DNA of 64,000 bases from NCBI RefSeq assembly GCF_001969855.1, contig NZ_MRBL01000002.1:1-64000 (forward strand). The letters are read 5' to 3'. Both the position numbers and the translations under genes were made by a program. The DNA is from Bacillus haynesii (GTDB lineage: Bacteria > Bacillota > Bacilli > Bacillales > Bacillaceae). Positions within the stretch are counted from its first letter, which is position 1. Every line of letters begins with the position of its first letter. The notes under the pieces are model-generated. The model saw only the letters and a program-made list of their open reading frames with translations. It was not told the DNA's origin and ran no database searches. Positions 50,739-59,912 of this stretch are shown here, in pieces.

Positions 50739-52750
50739 GTGAGACGGTTGGAAAAATGTCAGGTTTATTTGGTAATGATTCTGTGTATCCGAAGGTGCAA
50801 ACAGAAGTTTATAAAAAAATCAATGAACTGAGTGGTTTTCATAAGCTGGATGATATTTACCTTTCCTTGATCGACCAGTATATGTTTCCTTGTCTGATCC
50901 TGAATGACCGGGGAGAAATTGTCGCGTCCTCGGAAAGTGCTGAACAATTTTTGAAAAGCTCAAAAGGCAACATTCATCATGGTTTTCCCGCGAGCTTATC
51001 CGTGCAGGTCAATGCCGCTTTACAGCGGGTAAAGAAAGAGAAAAAAGAAGTGTCGTTAAAAAACGTCCCGATTTATTTAAGCGGTGAACTATCCTTTGTT
51101 CATTTGACATTAAAAAGTTTCTTCCGTCAGTATCACAAGCTTTATGTGCTGTTTATCGAAAAAGCAAAAGAAGGGGCAGGCCGCGCGCCGCAATCCGGCG
51201 GAGAGGACGGTCAGCTTCATCTGCAACATCTGTACCGGACGGTAAAAGAGCTCGAAGCGTCCAACGATGCTTTAGTGTCTGCCAATCAAAAGCTGCAGGA
51301 GGAAAACAGAAAATTGACGGCGCTCAACAGGGCGTTTGAAAAGAAAGTGACTGAGCTGAACGCCCTGAAGAATGATATGAACAATCTGCTGACCAGCACG
51401 AACACCGCCGCCGTTTTTTTGGATCAGGAGTTGAAATTGAAATTATTTACCCCGGAAGCTGCCAATATGTTCGACCTGAAAAAGGAGGACCTCTCAAGAC
51501 CCGCCGATAAGCTGACGGAGAGATTTAAGTATGAAGGGTATGCCGATGACTTAAGGCGCACGCTTTATGAACACAAGACGGTCATCAAAGAGTTCGAAAT
51601 GCCAAACGGCGGCTGGTATGCCGTGAAAATGATCCCTTATTATGCTTCGGGAAACAAGGTTGAAGGCATTGTTGTCACATTCACGAATGTCACTGAACTG
51701 AAAATGACAAACGAGGCGCTGCATATCAGCTCACAAGCTATTGATCAAAGTCCGTCCAACATATTGATCACTTCTGTCGACGGTTCGGTCACTTATGCAA
51801 ACAAACGCTTTTGCCGGATGCTTGGAAAACATCAGGATGACATCATCGGCGGCAATGTATTTGACATTTACCGCAAGCATTTTCACTGTGAGGAACTCAA
51901 TCGCTTCTGGAAACGCGTCATTGAAAAGAAACCATGGTCAGGGGAACTTCATTACCAGGATGAGGAGCAAGAGGACAGGTGGGAGCAAATCTCCCTTGTT
52001 CCTGTGGAGGACAGCGCGGGGAACGTTCAACAGGTGATGCTGATATCCGAGGACATTACAAACCAAAAGCGATCTGAAAAAATGCTCATGAAATCGGAAA
52101 TGCTGTCAGCGGTCGGGCAGCTCGCTGCCGGAATCGCTCATGAAATCCGAAATCCCCTCACATCTCTGAAAGGGTTTCTCCAGCTGATGATCCAGTCTAA
52201 AAAATATCAAAAAGACTATGCAGAAGTGATGATGTCTGAATTCATCAGGCTTGAAGCGATTATCAACGAATTTCTCGTATTGGCCAAAACAAAATCGACT
52301 ACATTTGATCCGGTTCAGGTCAACTCGATTGTTGAAGATGTCTGCATGGTATTGGAGTCGCAGGCCGTGCTGAACAATGTGCGGATCGAGAAACAGCTGA
52401 GCGGAGATCTTCCTGAGATTCTCGCTGTTTCAAATGAGCTGAAACAGGTTTTCCTCAATATATTAAAAAATGCAATCGAGGCGATGGAGGATGCTGAAGG
52501 CTTTATTACGATACGTTCCTATTTTGAAAAAGACAGCGTATTCATCACCTTTGAAGATCAGGGAAAGGGCATCTCAAAAGATGTGCTTGAAAAGCTAGGG
52601 GAGCCATTTTATACAACGAAAGAAAAAGGAACCGGGCTCGGATTAATGGTTACATTTAAAATTATTGAAAATCACGGCGGAAGCATACATTTTGAAAGCG
52701 AAGAAGGAAAAGGAACGATCGTAAAATTGAAGCTTCCGATTAAAGAATGA
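50726..52750 (+). CDS. Soluble PAS-domain histidine kinase, sporulation-kinase type
   Basis: 674 residues from ATG 50726 behind AAAGGAGGAG. No membrane helix. Three PAS-like sensor regions (near 45-130, 215-330 and 335-450; the third reads SPSNILITSVDGSVTYANKR) with a coiled-coil linker of about residues 160-210. Then HisKA with the phosphorylated His472 in AAGIAHEIRNPLTSLKGFLQ, and HATPase_c with the N box NILKNAIEAM, G1 EDQGKGIS and G2 KGTGLGLMVTF. The H-box sequence is that of KinA-KinE kinases that feed Spo0F, so a phosphorelay input is likely. No response regulator gene is adjacent, which also fits. Confidence 0.92.
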   Translation: MLGSSETVGKMSGLFGNDSVYPKVQTEVYKKINELSGFHKLDDIYLSLIDQYMFPCLILNDRGEIVASSESAEQFLKSSKGNIHHGFPASLSVQVNAALQRVKKEKKEVSLKNVPIYLSGELSFVHLTLKSFFRQYHKLYVLFIEKAKEGAGRAPQSGGEDGQLHLQHLYRTVKELEASNDALVSANQKLQEENRKLTALNRAFEKKVTELNALKNDMNNLLTSTNTAAVFLDQELKLKLFTPEAANMFDLKKEDLSRPADKLTERFKYEGYADDLRRTLYEHKTVIKEFEMPNGGWYAVKMIPYYASGNKVEGIVVTFTNVTELKMTNEALHISSQAIDQSPSNILITSVDGSVTYANKRFCRMLGKHQDDIIGGNVFDIYRKHFHCEELNRFWKRVIEKKPWSGELHYQDEEQEDRWEQISLVPVEDSAGNVQQVMLISEDITNQKRSEKMLMKSEMLSAVGQLAAGIAHEIRNPLTSLKGFLQLMIQSKKYQKDYAEVMMSEFIRLEAIINEFLVLAKTKSTTFDPVQVNSIVEDVCMVLESQAVLNNVRIEKQLSGDLPEILAVSNELKQVFLNILKNAIEAMEDAEGFITIRSYFEKDSVFITFEDQGKGISKDVLEKLGEPFYTTKEKGTGLGLMVTFKIIENHGGSIHFESEEGKGTIVKLKLPIKE

Positions 52751-52783
52751 GAATGCGGTCATCCCTGTTCTCATTCTTTTTTG
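52742..52783 (+). terminator. Terminator overlapping the kinase stop codon
   Basis: AAAGAATGAGAA at 52742-52753 (including the stop codon) pairs with TTCTCATTCTTT, followed by T residues. Confidence 0.85.
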
Positions 52784-52862
52784 AAATTTTTACAAAAAAA
52801 TCATATGGCCTTTATAATCATCAGATAAATTTGACAGGAAGCAAAAAACGGGAGGCGAATAT

Positions 52863-55800
52863 ATGATCAATGTTCTAAAGAGTCGTTTTATGGCTGGTTT
52901 GACGATCACGCTTATGATGATTGCGTCTTTTTTGACGCCGTTTGCGGGCGTATCGCATGCTTCAGAAACGATTACCGTAGAAGAAGCCATTAAGCATAAC
53001 GAAGGGCATGCAGCCGTTGAAGGCTATGTCGTCGGGCACACTGTATCGAGCGGCCATTATCATTTCAGCGGAAATTTCGCGAACGATTATAATATCGCAA
53101 TCGCTGATCAAAAAGAGGAAACATCACCGGAGAACATACTCCCCGTGCAGATACCCGCATCTTTCAGAGATCAGTTCGGTTTAAAGACAAACCCTCACCT
53201 CATCGGAAAAAAACTCATCATCGAAGGCGAACGCACTACATATTTTAATTCCCCGGGTTTGAAATCTGTTCAATCCATCACATTTTCTGAAGGCGACGCA
53301 TCTCCTGTCCAGCCTGAGATCAAAACGATAGCCGAAGCGCGCAAGCTTTTAAATGAAACGGTCAAAATCAAAGGAATCGTCACTGCGGATCAGGCGGCTG
53401 TCGGAGGAGGAAAGCTGTCCACATTTATCCAGGACGACACGGCGGGAATCAATATCTATTCAGCTGCACAAGGCGATTTTCCGGAGCTGAAAGAGGGAAT
53501 GTCCGTTTCGGTCACGGGGAAGATCACGACATACAAAGGTTTGACAGAAGTCGTTCCCGCACCGTCAGGCATTGAAGTAACCGGAGAAGGAGCGGTACTG
53601 CCCGACCCTGTTCAACTGACCATTCAAGATGTGCTTGATCAGGAAATGGCAGCTGAATACGAAGGCCGGCTTGTGAAGCTGAAAGGCTTTATTGAAACAA
53701 AGCCGGATGCGCCGGCAGGCGGCGGCTATAATATCACGATGATCGATGAGAACTATCATCCGCTCACGCTAAGGGTGATGGAAGAAACGAATGCCGCCGG
53801 TTCAATAGAACAAGGACAATGGTACGAAATCACCGGCATATTAAGCCGCTATGATACGGTGCAGCTTCTGCCGAGAAAACAGGAAGATCTTCGGAAACTA
53901 GACGGAATCGCACATCCTCCCCCCGCTGCTGAAGGGGAATACGAAAGCGTTGTGGAACGGGTTGTCGACGGGGATACGATCCACTTAAAAGAGCCGGTTC
54001 TCGGATCTACAAAAGTCCGCTATGTCAACATAGATACAGCCGAAACTTATCATAAGCCGAAAAATGAATTAGATGAAAATCAGCTAAAGCACGGAAACAA
54101 GGCGAAGGAATATTTGCAGTCTATATTGGCTCCGGGAGACGAAGTCACCGTGAAAGTGGGCAAGGAAGCAAAAGACAGCTACGGCCGCCTGCTTGCCCAA
54201 GTCATCACTGAAGACGGCGTCAATACGAATTTGCAACTTGTCCAAAAAGGGATGGCTGTAAGCTATTTCATTTGGCCGGTTGGAAGTGATGAAGACTATC
54301 AATTGTTTCAAAACGCCGTCAAAAAGGCGAAAGACGAGAAAATCGGCATTTGGAATCCCGCTGATCCGCTCCTCGAAATGCCGTTTGAGTTTCGCGCCAG
54401 GGAGCAAGGCAAAGGGCTGACGCGGCATGTCGGAGACTCTGCGGAAAAAACGTATGTCGCGCCTGAAAAGTGGCGGGAGATTCCGGTGGAAAGACGAATT
54501 TTCTTTGCGTCGGCTAAAGAAGCGGAAGCTGCAGGCTATTCGAAAAAAGAGCAAAGCGGCAATATTCCGCTGCGCCTGTTAAGCATGAATGATCTGCACG
54601 GAAAGATCGATCAGCAATATCAGCTCGATCTAAACGGCGATGGCCGGATGGATGGAACATTCGGCAGGATGGATTATGCAGCAGCATTGATTAAAGAGAA
54701 AAAAGCCGAGCGGGAAAATACGCTGATCGTCCACGCAGGCGATATGATCGGCGGAAGCTCGCCGGTTTCTTCCCTGCTTCAGGACGAACCGACAGTTGAA
54801 GTCATGGAGGAAATCGGATTTGATGTGGGAACCGTCGGGAACCACGAGTTTGATGAAGGGACCGATGAGCTGCTGCGCATTTTGAACGGCGGCGAACACC
54901 CTGAAGGGAAAGGGACAAAAGGTTATGACGGACAGAATTTCCCGCTTGTCTGCGCCAATTGCAAGTTGAAAACAAACGGGGAAAGCTTTCTTCCTCCATA
55001 TGAAATCATTGAAGTTGAAGGAGTGCCTGTCGCTTTTATCGGCCTTGTGACACAGGCGGCCGCCAATATGGTCATGCCCGAAGGTATTCGCTCAATTGAA
55101 TTTACAGATGAAGCAAAGGCCGTCAACCAGGCTGCAAAAGAACTGAAAGCGAAAGGGGTCCGGGCAATAGCGGTGCTCGCCCATATGACAGCTTCACAGG
55201 ACGGGGGAGTTGTGACCGGCGAATCAGCCGAACTTGCTAAAAAAGCAGATCCAGAGATCGATGTCATCTTTGCCGGCCACAATCATGAAGTGGTCAATGG
55301 CCAAGTGAATGATATTTTAATCGTTCAAGCATACGAATACGGGAAGGCAATCGGTGTCGTTGATCTTGAAATCGACCGGGAAACGAAAGACATCGTTCAC
55401 AAGAAAGCGGAAATCGAATATGTGAATCAGGAAAAGCTCAAGCCTGATCCGGCGGTCGGTCAGATACTGGATAAATATGAGCGGATGGTTGCGCCGATCA
55501 TCAGCGAGAAAGTCGGTGAAGCTGCACACGACATGGCCGGCGGCTATTCAAATGACGGAGACACCCCTCTCGGGAATCTGATTGCTGACGGCATGCGGCA
55601 CGCGATGAATTCAGATTTCGCATTAATGAACGGGGGCGGCATCCGGCAAGATTTAAAAAAAGGAACGATTACATGGGGAGACTTATTCAATATCCAGCCT
55701 TTCGGCAATGTACTCGTCCGGCTTGAAATTAAAGGCAGGGATTTATACGATATTATAGACGCACAAATATCCCCATCATACGGCCCGGATTACTCAATCA

Positions 55801-56483
55801 GCGGCTTTCATTATAGGTGGGACCCGAAAACAAACAAAACCGTAGATATTTTTCTTGAGGACGGAACACCGATTGATTTAGACCGGACGTATACGCTGAC
55901 CGTGAACAACTTTATGGCATCAGCTTCAGGAAGCAAGTATTTGCCGATTTCCCGGCTCGGAAAAAATCCGGTCACAGGCCCGGAAGATATCGAAGCCACA
56001 GTCAAATTTGTCAAAAGCTTTAAAGAACCGATCGCTTATACTGCGGAAGGGAGAATCAAAAAATTAGCAGAAGATGATTCGCGTCCGGGAGAAGGGCCCG
56101 GAAGCGGGGCTGATCCTGATGATGAAGAAAAACCCGGAAGCGGAGACGCTGATCCGAATGACGAAGAAAAACCGTCTGGAGATAAGGGCGATGGGGTAAA
56201 GCCCGGCAATGACAGCGGAGAAAGGCCGGTTTATGATAGGACCGGCGATGCTTCAAAGAGCGGCGCTATTCCTGTTGCGGGCGTGACGATCGGTGAAGGA
56301 TTAGAGGCGCCTGCGGAGAAGATGGACGGTCTGTCACATGATGCGTTTTTGTCAGACACGCGTGAAGAGCACAAGCTACCCGATACGGCGGCAGCTTACG
56401 GCGGTTTCCTTTTGTACGGCTTCCTGACGTTTATGTTCGGAGCGATTCTTTATATGCGGAAAAGGGGTATTGCAAGACTATGA
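52863..56483 (+). CDS. yhcR: Cell-wall-anchored multi-domain nuclease/5'-nucleotidase YhcR
   Basis: 1206 residues from ATG 52863 (ribosome site GGGAGGCG). In order: signal peptide (to SHASE, about 36); OB-fold-like nucleic-acid-binding repeats (about 40-350, for example TVKIKGIVTADQAAVGGGKL); a staphylococcal-nuclease domain (about 360-500, VERVVDGDTIHLKEPVLGST); a metallophosphatase (from about 575, LLSMNDLHGKIDQQYQ and VGNHEFDEG near 659-666); the 5'-nucleotidase C-terminal domain (about 880-1060); a Pro/Gly/Asp-rich wall-spanning region; and the sorting signal LPDTA at 1172-1176 with helix and RKRG tail. It degrades external nucleic acids to nucleosides. The sortase gene overlaps its end. 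Confidence 0.96.
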   Translation: MINVLKSRFMAGLTITLMMIASFLTPFAGVSHASETITVEEAIKHNEGHAAVEGYVVGHTVSSGHYHFSGNFANDYNIAIADQKEETSPENILPVQIPASFRDQFGLKTNPHLIGKKLIIEGERTTYFNSPGLKSVQSITFSEGDASPVQPEIKTIAEARKLLNETVKIKGIVTADQAAVGGGKLSTFIQDDTAGINIYSAAQGDFPELKEGMSVSVTGKITTYKGLTEVVPAPSGIEVTGEGAVLPDPVQLTIQDVLDQEMAAEYEGRLVKLKGFIETKPDAPAGGGYNITMIDENYHPLTLRVMEETNAAGSIEQGQWYEITGILSRYDTVQLLPRKQEDLRKLDGIAHPPPAAEGEYESVVERVVDGDTIHLKEPVLGSTKVRYVNIDTAETYHKPKNELDENQLKHGNKAKEYLQSILAPGDEVTVKVGKEAKDSYGRLLAQVITEDGVNTNLQLVQKGMAVSYFIWPVGSDEDYQLFQNAVKKAKDEKIGIWNPADPLLEMPFEFRAREQGKGLTRHVGDSAEKTYVAPEKWREIPVERRIFFASAKEAEAAGYSKKEQSGNIPLRLLSMNDLHGKIDQQYQLDLNGDGRMDGTFGRMDYAAALIKEKKAERENTLIVHAGDMIGGSSPVSSLLQDEPTVEVMEEIGFDVGTVGNHEFDEGTDELLRILNGGEHPEGKGTKGYDGQNFPLVCANCKLKTNGESFLPPYEIIEVEGVPVAFIGLVTQAAANMVMPEGIRSIEFTDEAKAVNQAAKELKAKGVRAIAVLAHMTASQDGGVVTGESAELAKKADPEIDVIFAGHNHEVVNGQVNDILIVQAYEYGKAIGVVDLEIDRETKDIVHKKAEIEYVNQEKLKPDPAVGQILDKYERMVAPIISEKVGEAAHDMAGGYSNDGDTPLGNLIADGMRHAMNSDFALMNGGGIRQDLKKGTITWGDLFNIQPFGNVLVRLEIKGRDLYDIIDAQISPSYGPDYSISGFHYRWDPKTNKTVDIFLEDGTPIDLDRTYTLTVNNFMASASGSKYLPISRLGKNPVTGPEDIEATVKFVKSFKEPIAYTAEGRIKKLAEDDSRPGEGPGSGADPDDEEKPGSGDADPNDEEKPSGDKGDGVKPGNDSGERPVYDRTGDASKSGAIPVAGVTIGEGLEAPAEKMDGLSHDAFLSDTREEHKLPDTAAAYGGFLLYGFLTFMFGAILYMRKRGIARL

Positions 56484-57064
56484 AAGTCAAGATGTTATCG
56501 TTTCTGCTGATGACAGCGGGGCTTGCCATTTTTGTATACGGCGGCTGGAAGATATTCGATATGAACAGACAAACCGATATTTCTTTAACTGAAGCAAAAG
56601 AGGCCATTGCATCGAGTCAATCCGTCCGTTCGGCCAAGCACCCCTCAGCGCCCGCTTCATTTAAGCCCGCCAACGGCGAAGCGGCAGGTATCCTCCATAT
56701 TCCCAGACTGGGCGCGGAGCTTCCCATCGTTGAAGGGACCAGTCCCGATGATTTGGAGAAAGGCGTCGGTCATTATAAAGGCAGTTATTATCCAAAACAA
56801 AACGGGCAAATTGTTCTTTCAGGGCACAGGGATACCGTTTTTCGCAGAACAGGGGAGCTGGAAATCGGCGATAAACTGAAAATCGAGCTTCCATACGGAA
56901 GCTTCGAATATGAAATCACACACACGAAAATTGTTGATCAGGATGATACATCCATCATTACGCTGCAGCACGAAAAAGAAGAACTGCTGTTAACGACATG
57001 CTATCCGTTTTCTTATGTCGGAAATGCGCCTGAACGCTATATTATTTATGCAAAACCGCTTTAA
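56480..57064 (+). CDS. srtD: Class D sortase for YhcR
   Basis: 194 residues from ATG 56480, overlapping yhcR by ATGA. One N-terminal membrane helix (MLSFLLMTAGLAIFVYGGWK). The catalytic residues are His116 (LSGHRDTVF), Cys174 (LLLTTCYPFSY) and Arg186 (APERYIIYA). It cuts the LPDTA motif of YhcR between Thr and Ala and links it to peptidoglycan. Called yhcS in B. subtilis. The coupling of substrate and enzyme genes is as in that species. Confidence 0.96.
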   Translation: MKVKMLSFLLMTAGLAIFVYGGWKIFDMNRQTDISLTEAKEAIASSQSVRSAKHPSAPASFKPANGEAAGILHIPRLGAELPIVEGTSPDDLEKGVGHYKGSYYPKQNGQIVLSGHRDTVFRRTGELEIGDKLKIELPYGSFEYEITHTKIVDQDDTSIITLQHEKEELLLTTCYPFSYVGNAPERYIIYAKPL

Positions 57065-57091
57065 GGCTGTCCATCAAGGACAGCCTTTTTT
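57063..57091. terminator. Terminator of yhcR-srtD, overlapping the stop codon
   Basis: AAGGCTGTCC at 57063-57072 pairs with GGACAGCCTT at 57078-57087 around ATCAA, followed by T residues. Confidence 0.93.
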
Positions 57092-57096
57092 ACCAT

Positions 57097-58014
57097 TTAA
57101 TCAATCGTACCGAACAGTCGTCCGATTTCGTATTTCAAATCATCCGGAAGCGGTGCCGTGACAGTGACGCGTTCTTTTGTGATCGGATGGGTGACATTGA
57201 TTTCGATTGCGTGAAGAGCCTGCCTCTGAAAAAGCCCCTGTGAACCGCCGTATAAGGTATCGCCTGACAAAGGATGACCGATGCTTGCAAGGTGAACACG
57301 TATTTGGTGGGTTCGGCCTGTCTCCAGCTGAAGTCTGCATAGTGTAACATCGTGACGGCTGTCATATCCTTTTGATTCAAAATGGGTAACGGCGGGCTGT
57401 CCGGAATTGGACACCCTTCTTCTGACAGAGTGGTACCTGTCTCTGCCGATCGGCGCCGAAATGGTACCTGTTTGTTTTCTGAATTTTCCTTCCGCTACGG
57501 CTACATATGTCCGCGCCAGTTCTTTTCTTTGCAGCTGTTCGTCTAAAAGGGCATGGGCGAGGCGGTGCTTTGCAAAAACGACAGCGCCGCTCGTATCCTT
57601 GTCAAGACGGTGGACGTGCCGGACTTTTCGCTCCTCCCCGTTCATTTGAAAATAAAACGCCACAAGGTTGCTCAGCGTGCCGGTCTGGCCGGCTTCATTC
57701 GGATGTGTCGCCATTCCCGCCGGCTTATTGACAATGAGCATGTGATCATCTTCAAACAGGACGGGAAGTTCCCCGTATTTAGGGACGATTCCGCTTTCTT
57801 CTTCCTCTCTGAGATCGATCGTCACGCTGTCTCCGCTCTCAAGCTGAACGTTATGATCCACGGTTTTATGATTCACTTTAATTTTCTCGTTTGCGATCCA
57901 GTATTGAATGACAGGCTTCGATGCTTTCGCTTCTCTTTTTAAATATGCAAATAAAAGTTCGCCGTGATGGCGGTTGTCTGCACTGAAGAATAAGCCGTGA
58001 TTTTTTTGGTTCAT
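57097..58014 (-). CDS. yhcT: RluD-type pseudouridine synthase YhcT
   Basis: 305 residues; I choose ATG 58014, which has AAAGGAGC before it, over codons up to 58077 that lack a ribosome site. An S4-like RNA-binding start (PVIQYWIANEKIKVNHKTVD) is followed by the RluA/RluD catalytic domain: VRHVHRLDKDTSGAVVFAKH, where the HRLD Asp is the catalytic residue, and LETGRTHQIRVHLASIGHPL. It isomerises uridine in rRNA or tRNA; the exact site is unknown. Confidence 0.93.
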   Translation of the reverse strand: MNQKNHGLFFSADNRHHGELLFAYLKREAKASKPVIQYWIANEKIKVNHKTVDHNVQLESGDSVTIDLREEEESGIVPKYGELPVLFEDDHMLIVNKPAGMATHPNEAGQTGTLSNLVAFYFQMNGEERKVRHVHRLDKDTSGAVVFAKHRLAHALLDEQLQRKELARTYVAVAEGKFRKQTGTISAPIGRDRYHSVRRRVSNSGQPAVTHFESKGYDSRHDVTLCRLQLETGRTHQIRVHLASIGHPLSGDTLYGGSQGLFQRQALHAIEINVTHPITKERVTVTAPLPDDLKYEIGRLFGTID

Positions 58015-58126
58015 TTTTACTGCTCCTTTCTGTAAAAAGCGTTGAGCCATTAGGAAACACTTACCTTCACAGCCCATTGTTTATGTATGCTATTCTGTTT
58101 GAAGAGATTAGAACAAGGGATGAAGG

Positions 58127-58495
58127 GTGATCAATTTGCGAATTGTAAAGGCAGCAACTGAAGAACAAGAAATTTATATAGAAGAGCTTGTATCAGAGCT
58201 GTATCAAATATTTCCATTGTACTTGAATAAACAAAAAATAAAAGAACTCAAAAAGCAGGGCGTGCTTGAATTGAAAGAGGATGAATACAAAGGTACGCTC
58301 GATGAAGCGTTTCAGATTATGACAAGCCTGCAATTGATCCATGCGTTATTAACTAAGGCGAAACGCCGGTGGGTGCTGAAAGACCGTGATTTGTTCGATA
58401 AAAACTGCCGCAAGCTGAATGACTGCGGTCTGTACTTCCCTCTAACATCTGCCGACTTTCACATCGTGAATACCGAGAATAAAATGCTGATGTAA
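58127..58495 (+). CDS. yhcU: YhcU, DUF-type small protein
   Basis: 122 residues from GTG 58127 (weak ribosome site GAAGG); TTG 58136 is possible. An acidic-basic helical protein without signal peptide or membrane helix (EEQEIYIEELVSELYQIFPL, LIHALLTKAKRRWVLKDRDL), with two Cys near the end (FDKNCRKLNDCGLYF). Conserved at this place in B. subtilis with unknown function. Confidence 0.83.
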   Translation: MINLRIVKAATEEQEIYIEELVSELYQIFPLYLNKQKIKELKKQGVLELKEDEYKGTLDEAFQIMTSLQLIHALLTKAKRRWVLKDRDLFDKNCRKLNDCGLYFPLTSADFHIVNTENKMLM

Positions 58496-58517
58496 AGCCG
58501 GATTTGTCTGAATTGAA

Positions 58518-58553
58518 AGAGCTTGTTCCAACTCGGAAAAGCTCTTCTTTTTA
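58518..58553 (+). terminator. Terminator of yhcU
   Basis: AAGAGCTT pairs with AAGCTCTT, with inner TTCC/GGAA pairing, followed by CTTTTT. Confidence 0.85.
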
Positions 58554-58662
58554 TGAAAAGATGATATAAGAAAAAAGCGGAAAACACAATGAAATGGTGC
58601 CAACTTCCTTTTTAGCATGTGCGTGACTTGTACATACTAACAACCGAAAGGGGTGCAGTCTA

Positions 58663-59088
58663 TTGACGACAATCAGCAATGCGATGTCTAGACAAGTGGC
58701 AACAATTTCTTCCAATCAAACGGTCCAAGAAGCGGCTGAGTTGATGAGCCGCCATAATATAGGGGCGATCCCGGTCGTAGATCAAGGCGTGTTAAAAGGA
58801 ATGATCACAGACCGTGATATCACGCTCAGAACGACAGCGGAAGGCCAGGATGGACAGACACCTGTTTCAAACATCATGACAACAAATGTTGTTTCAGGGA
58901 ATCCGAACATGAGCCTTGAAGAGGCATCACAGCTGATGGCTCAAAGCCAAATCCGCCGTCTGCCGATCATCGAAAACAACCATTTAGTCGGCATTTTGGC
59001 GCTCGGAGATCTGGCGGTAAACGAAATGTCCAATGAATCTGCCGGACAGGCGCTTACGAACATTTCCACTCCGGCACGGACTCAGTAA
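58663..59088 (+). CDS. yhcV: CBS-pair protein YhcV
   Basis: 141 residues from TTG 58663 behind AAAGGGGTG. Two CBS motifs fill the protein (QTVQEAAELMSRHNIGAIPV, then VLKGMITDRDITLRTTA; MSLEEASQLMAQSQIRRLPI, then HLVGILALGDLAV). Such Bateman modules bind adenine nucleotides. The preceding spacing and a general-stress-like role in B. subtilis are recalled, not seen. It stands alone. Confidence 0.9.
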   Translation: MTTISNAMSRQVATISSNQTVQEAAELMSRHNIGAIPVVDQGVLKGMITDRDITLRTTAEGQDGQTPVSNIMTTNVVSGNPNMSLEEASQLMAQSQIRRLPIIENNHLVGILALGDLAVNEMSNESAGQALTNISTPARTQ

Positions 59089-59093
59089 GAACG

Positions 59094-59128
59094 GAAGAGC
59101 TTGCCTCTTACAGCAGGCTCTTCTTCAT
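59094..59128 (+). terminator. Terminator of yhcV
   Basis: GAAGAGCTTGC pairs with GCAGGCTCTTC (one G-T pair), followed by TTCATTT. Confidence 0.8.
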
Positions 59129-59226
59129 TTATACATACCGGTTTTTAGTGTCTTCTCTTTTCAAGGGGCGGCAAGAAGGATACAATGAATGGTGCAAACA
59201 GTCAAAAGGAGTTGGGCTAAAGCGCG

Positions 59227-59889
59227 ATGATTAAAGCAGTGATTTTTGATTTTGACGGTCTTATTTTAGATACAGAAACGCACGAATATGAAGTGCTCCA
59301 GGAAATTTTTGAAGAGCACGGCTCAGAGCTGCCAATGTCGGTTTGGGGAAATGTCATCGGCACGGCCGCCGGATTCCAGCCGTTTTCTTATCTGGAGGAA
59401 CAGCTGCAAAAAAAGCTGGACCATGAACAACTGACGAAATTGAGACAAGAGCGTTTTACGAAAAGAATGGAAAATGAAAAAGCGCGTCCAGGTGTGGAAG
59501 CTTATTTGTCCGCGGCGAAAGAGCTCGGTTTAAAAATCGGCCTGGCGTCAAGCTCGGATTATAAATGGGTCTCCCAGCATTTGAAACAAATCGGTCTGTA
59601 CGACGATTTTGAGTGCATCAGAACGGCCGATGATGTTGAGGAAGTCAAACCGAACCCTGAACTCTATTTGAAGGCGGCGGAATGCCTCGGTGTGAAGCCT
59701 GAGGAGTGCATTGCATTCGAAGACTCTGTCAACGGATCAATCGCCGCGAAAAGAGCCGGAATGAAATGTGTCATTGTACCGAATAAAGTAACGAAAAGCC
59801 TGCTGTTCGAGCATTATGATCACCGCCTGGAATCAATGGCGGAAATGGAGCTGGAACAGCTGATCGAAAAAATTTCCGATCCAACATAA
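59227..59889 (+). CDS. yhcW: HAD-family phosphatase YhcW
   Basis: 220 residues from ATG 59227 with the ribosome site AAAAGGAG. All four HAD motifs are visible: VIFDFDGLILDTET (nucleophile and acid Asp), GLASSSD, the Lys in KPNPELYLKAAE, and CIAFEDSVNGSIAAKRAG. The cap insertion after the first motif is the alpha-helical type of beta-phosphoglucomutase-like enzymes. The substrate cannot be read. Probably co-transcribed with yhcX, 23 bases on. Confidence 0.92.
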   Translation: MIKAVIFDFDGLILDTETHEYEVLQEIFEEHGSELPMSVWGNVIGTAAGFQPFSYLEEQLQKKLDHEQLTKLRQERFTKRMENEKARPGVEAYLSAAKELGLKIGLASSSDYKWVSQHLKQIGLYDDFECIRTADDVEEVKPNPELYLKAAECLGVKPEECIAFEDSVNGSIAAKRAGMKCVIVPNKVTKSLLFEHYDHRLESMAEMELEQLIEKISDPT

Positions 59890-59912
59890 AGAAGGCAGAG
59901 GAGGAATGGGAC

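Noticed and set aside
56070..56230. Repeats in the 3' part of yhcR
   Set aside because: They are coding repeats of the Pro/Gly/Asp/Glu-rich wall-spanning region, normal for sortase substrates.
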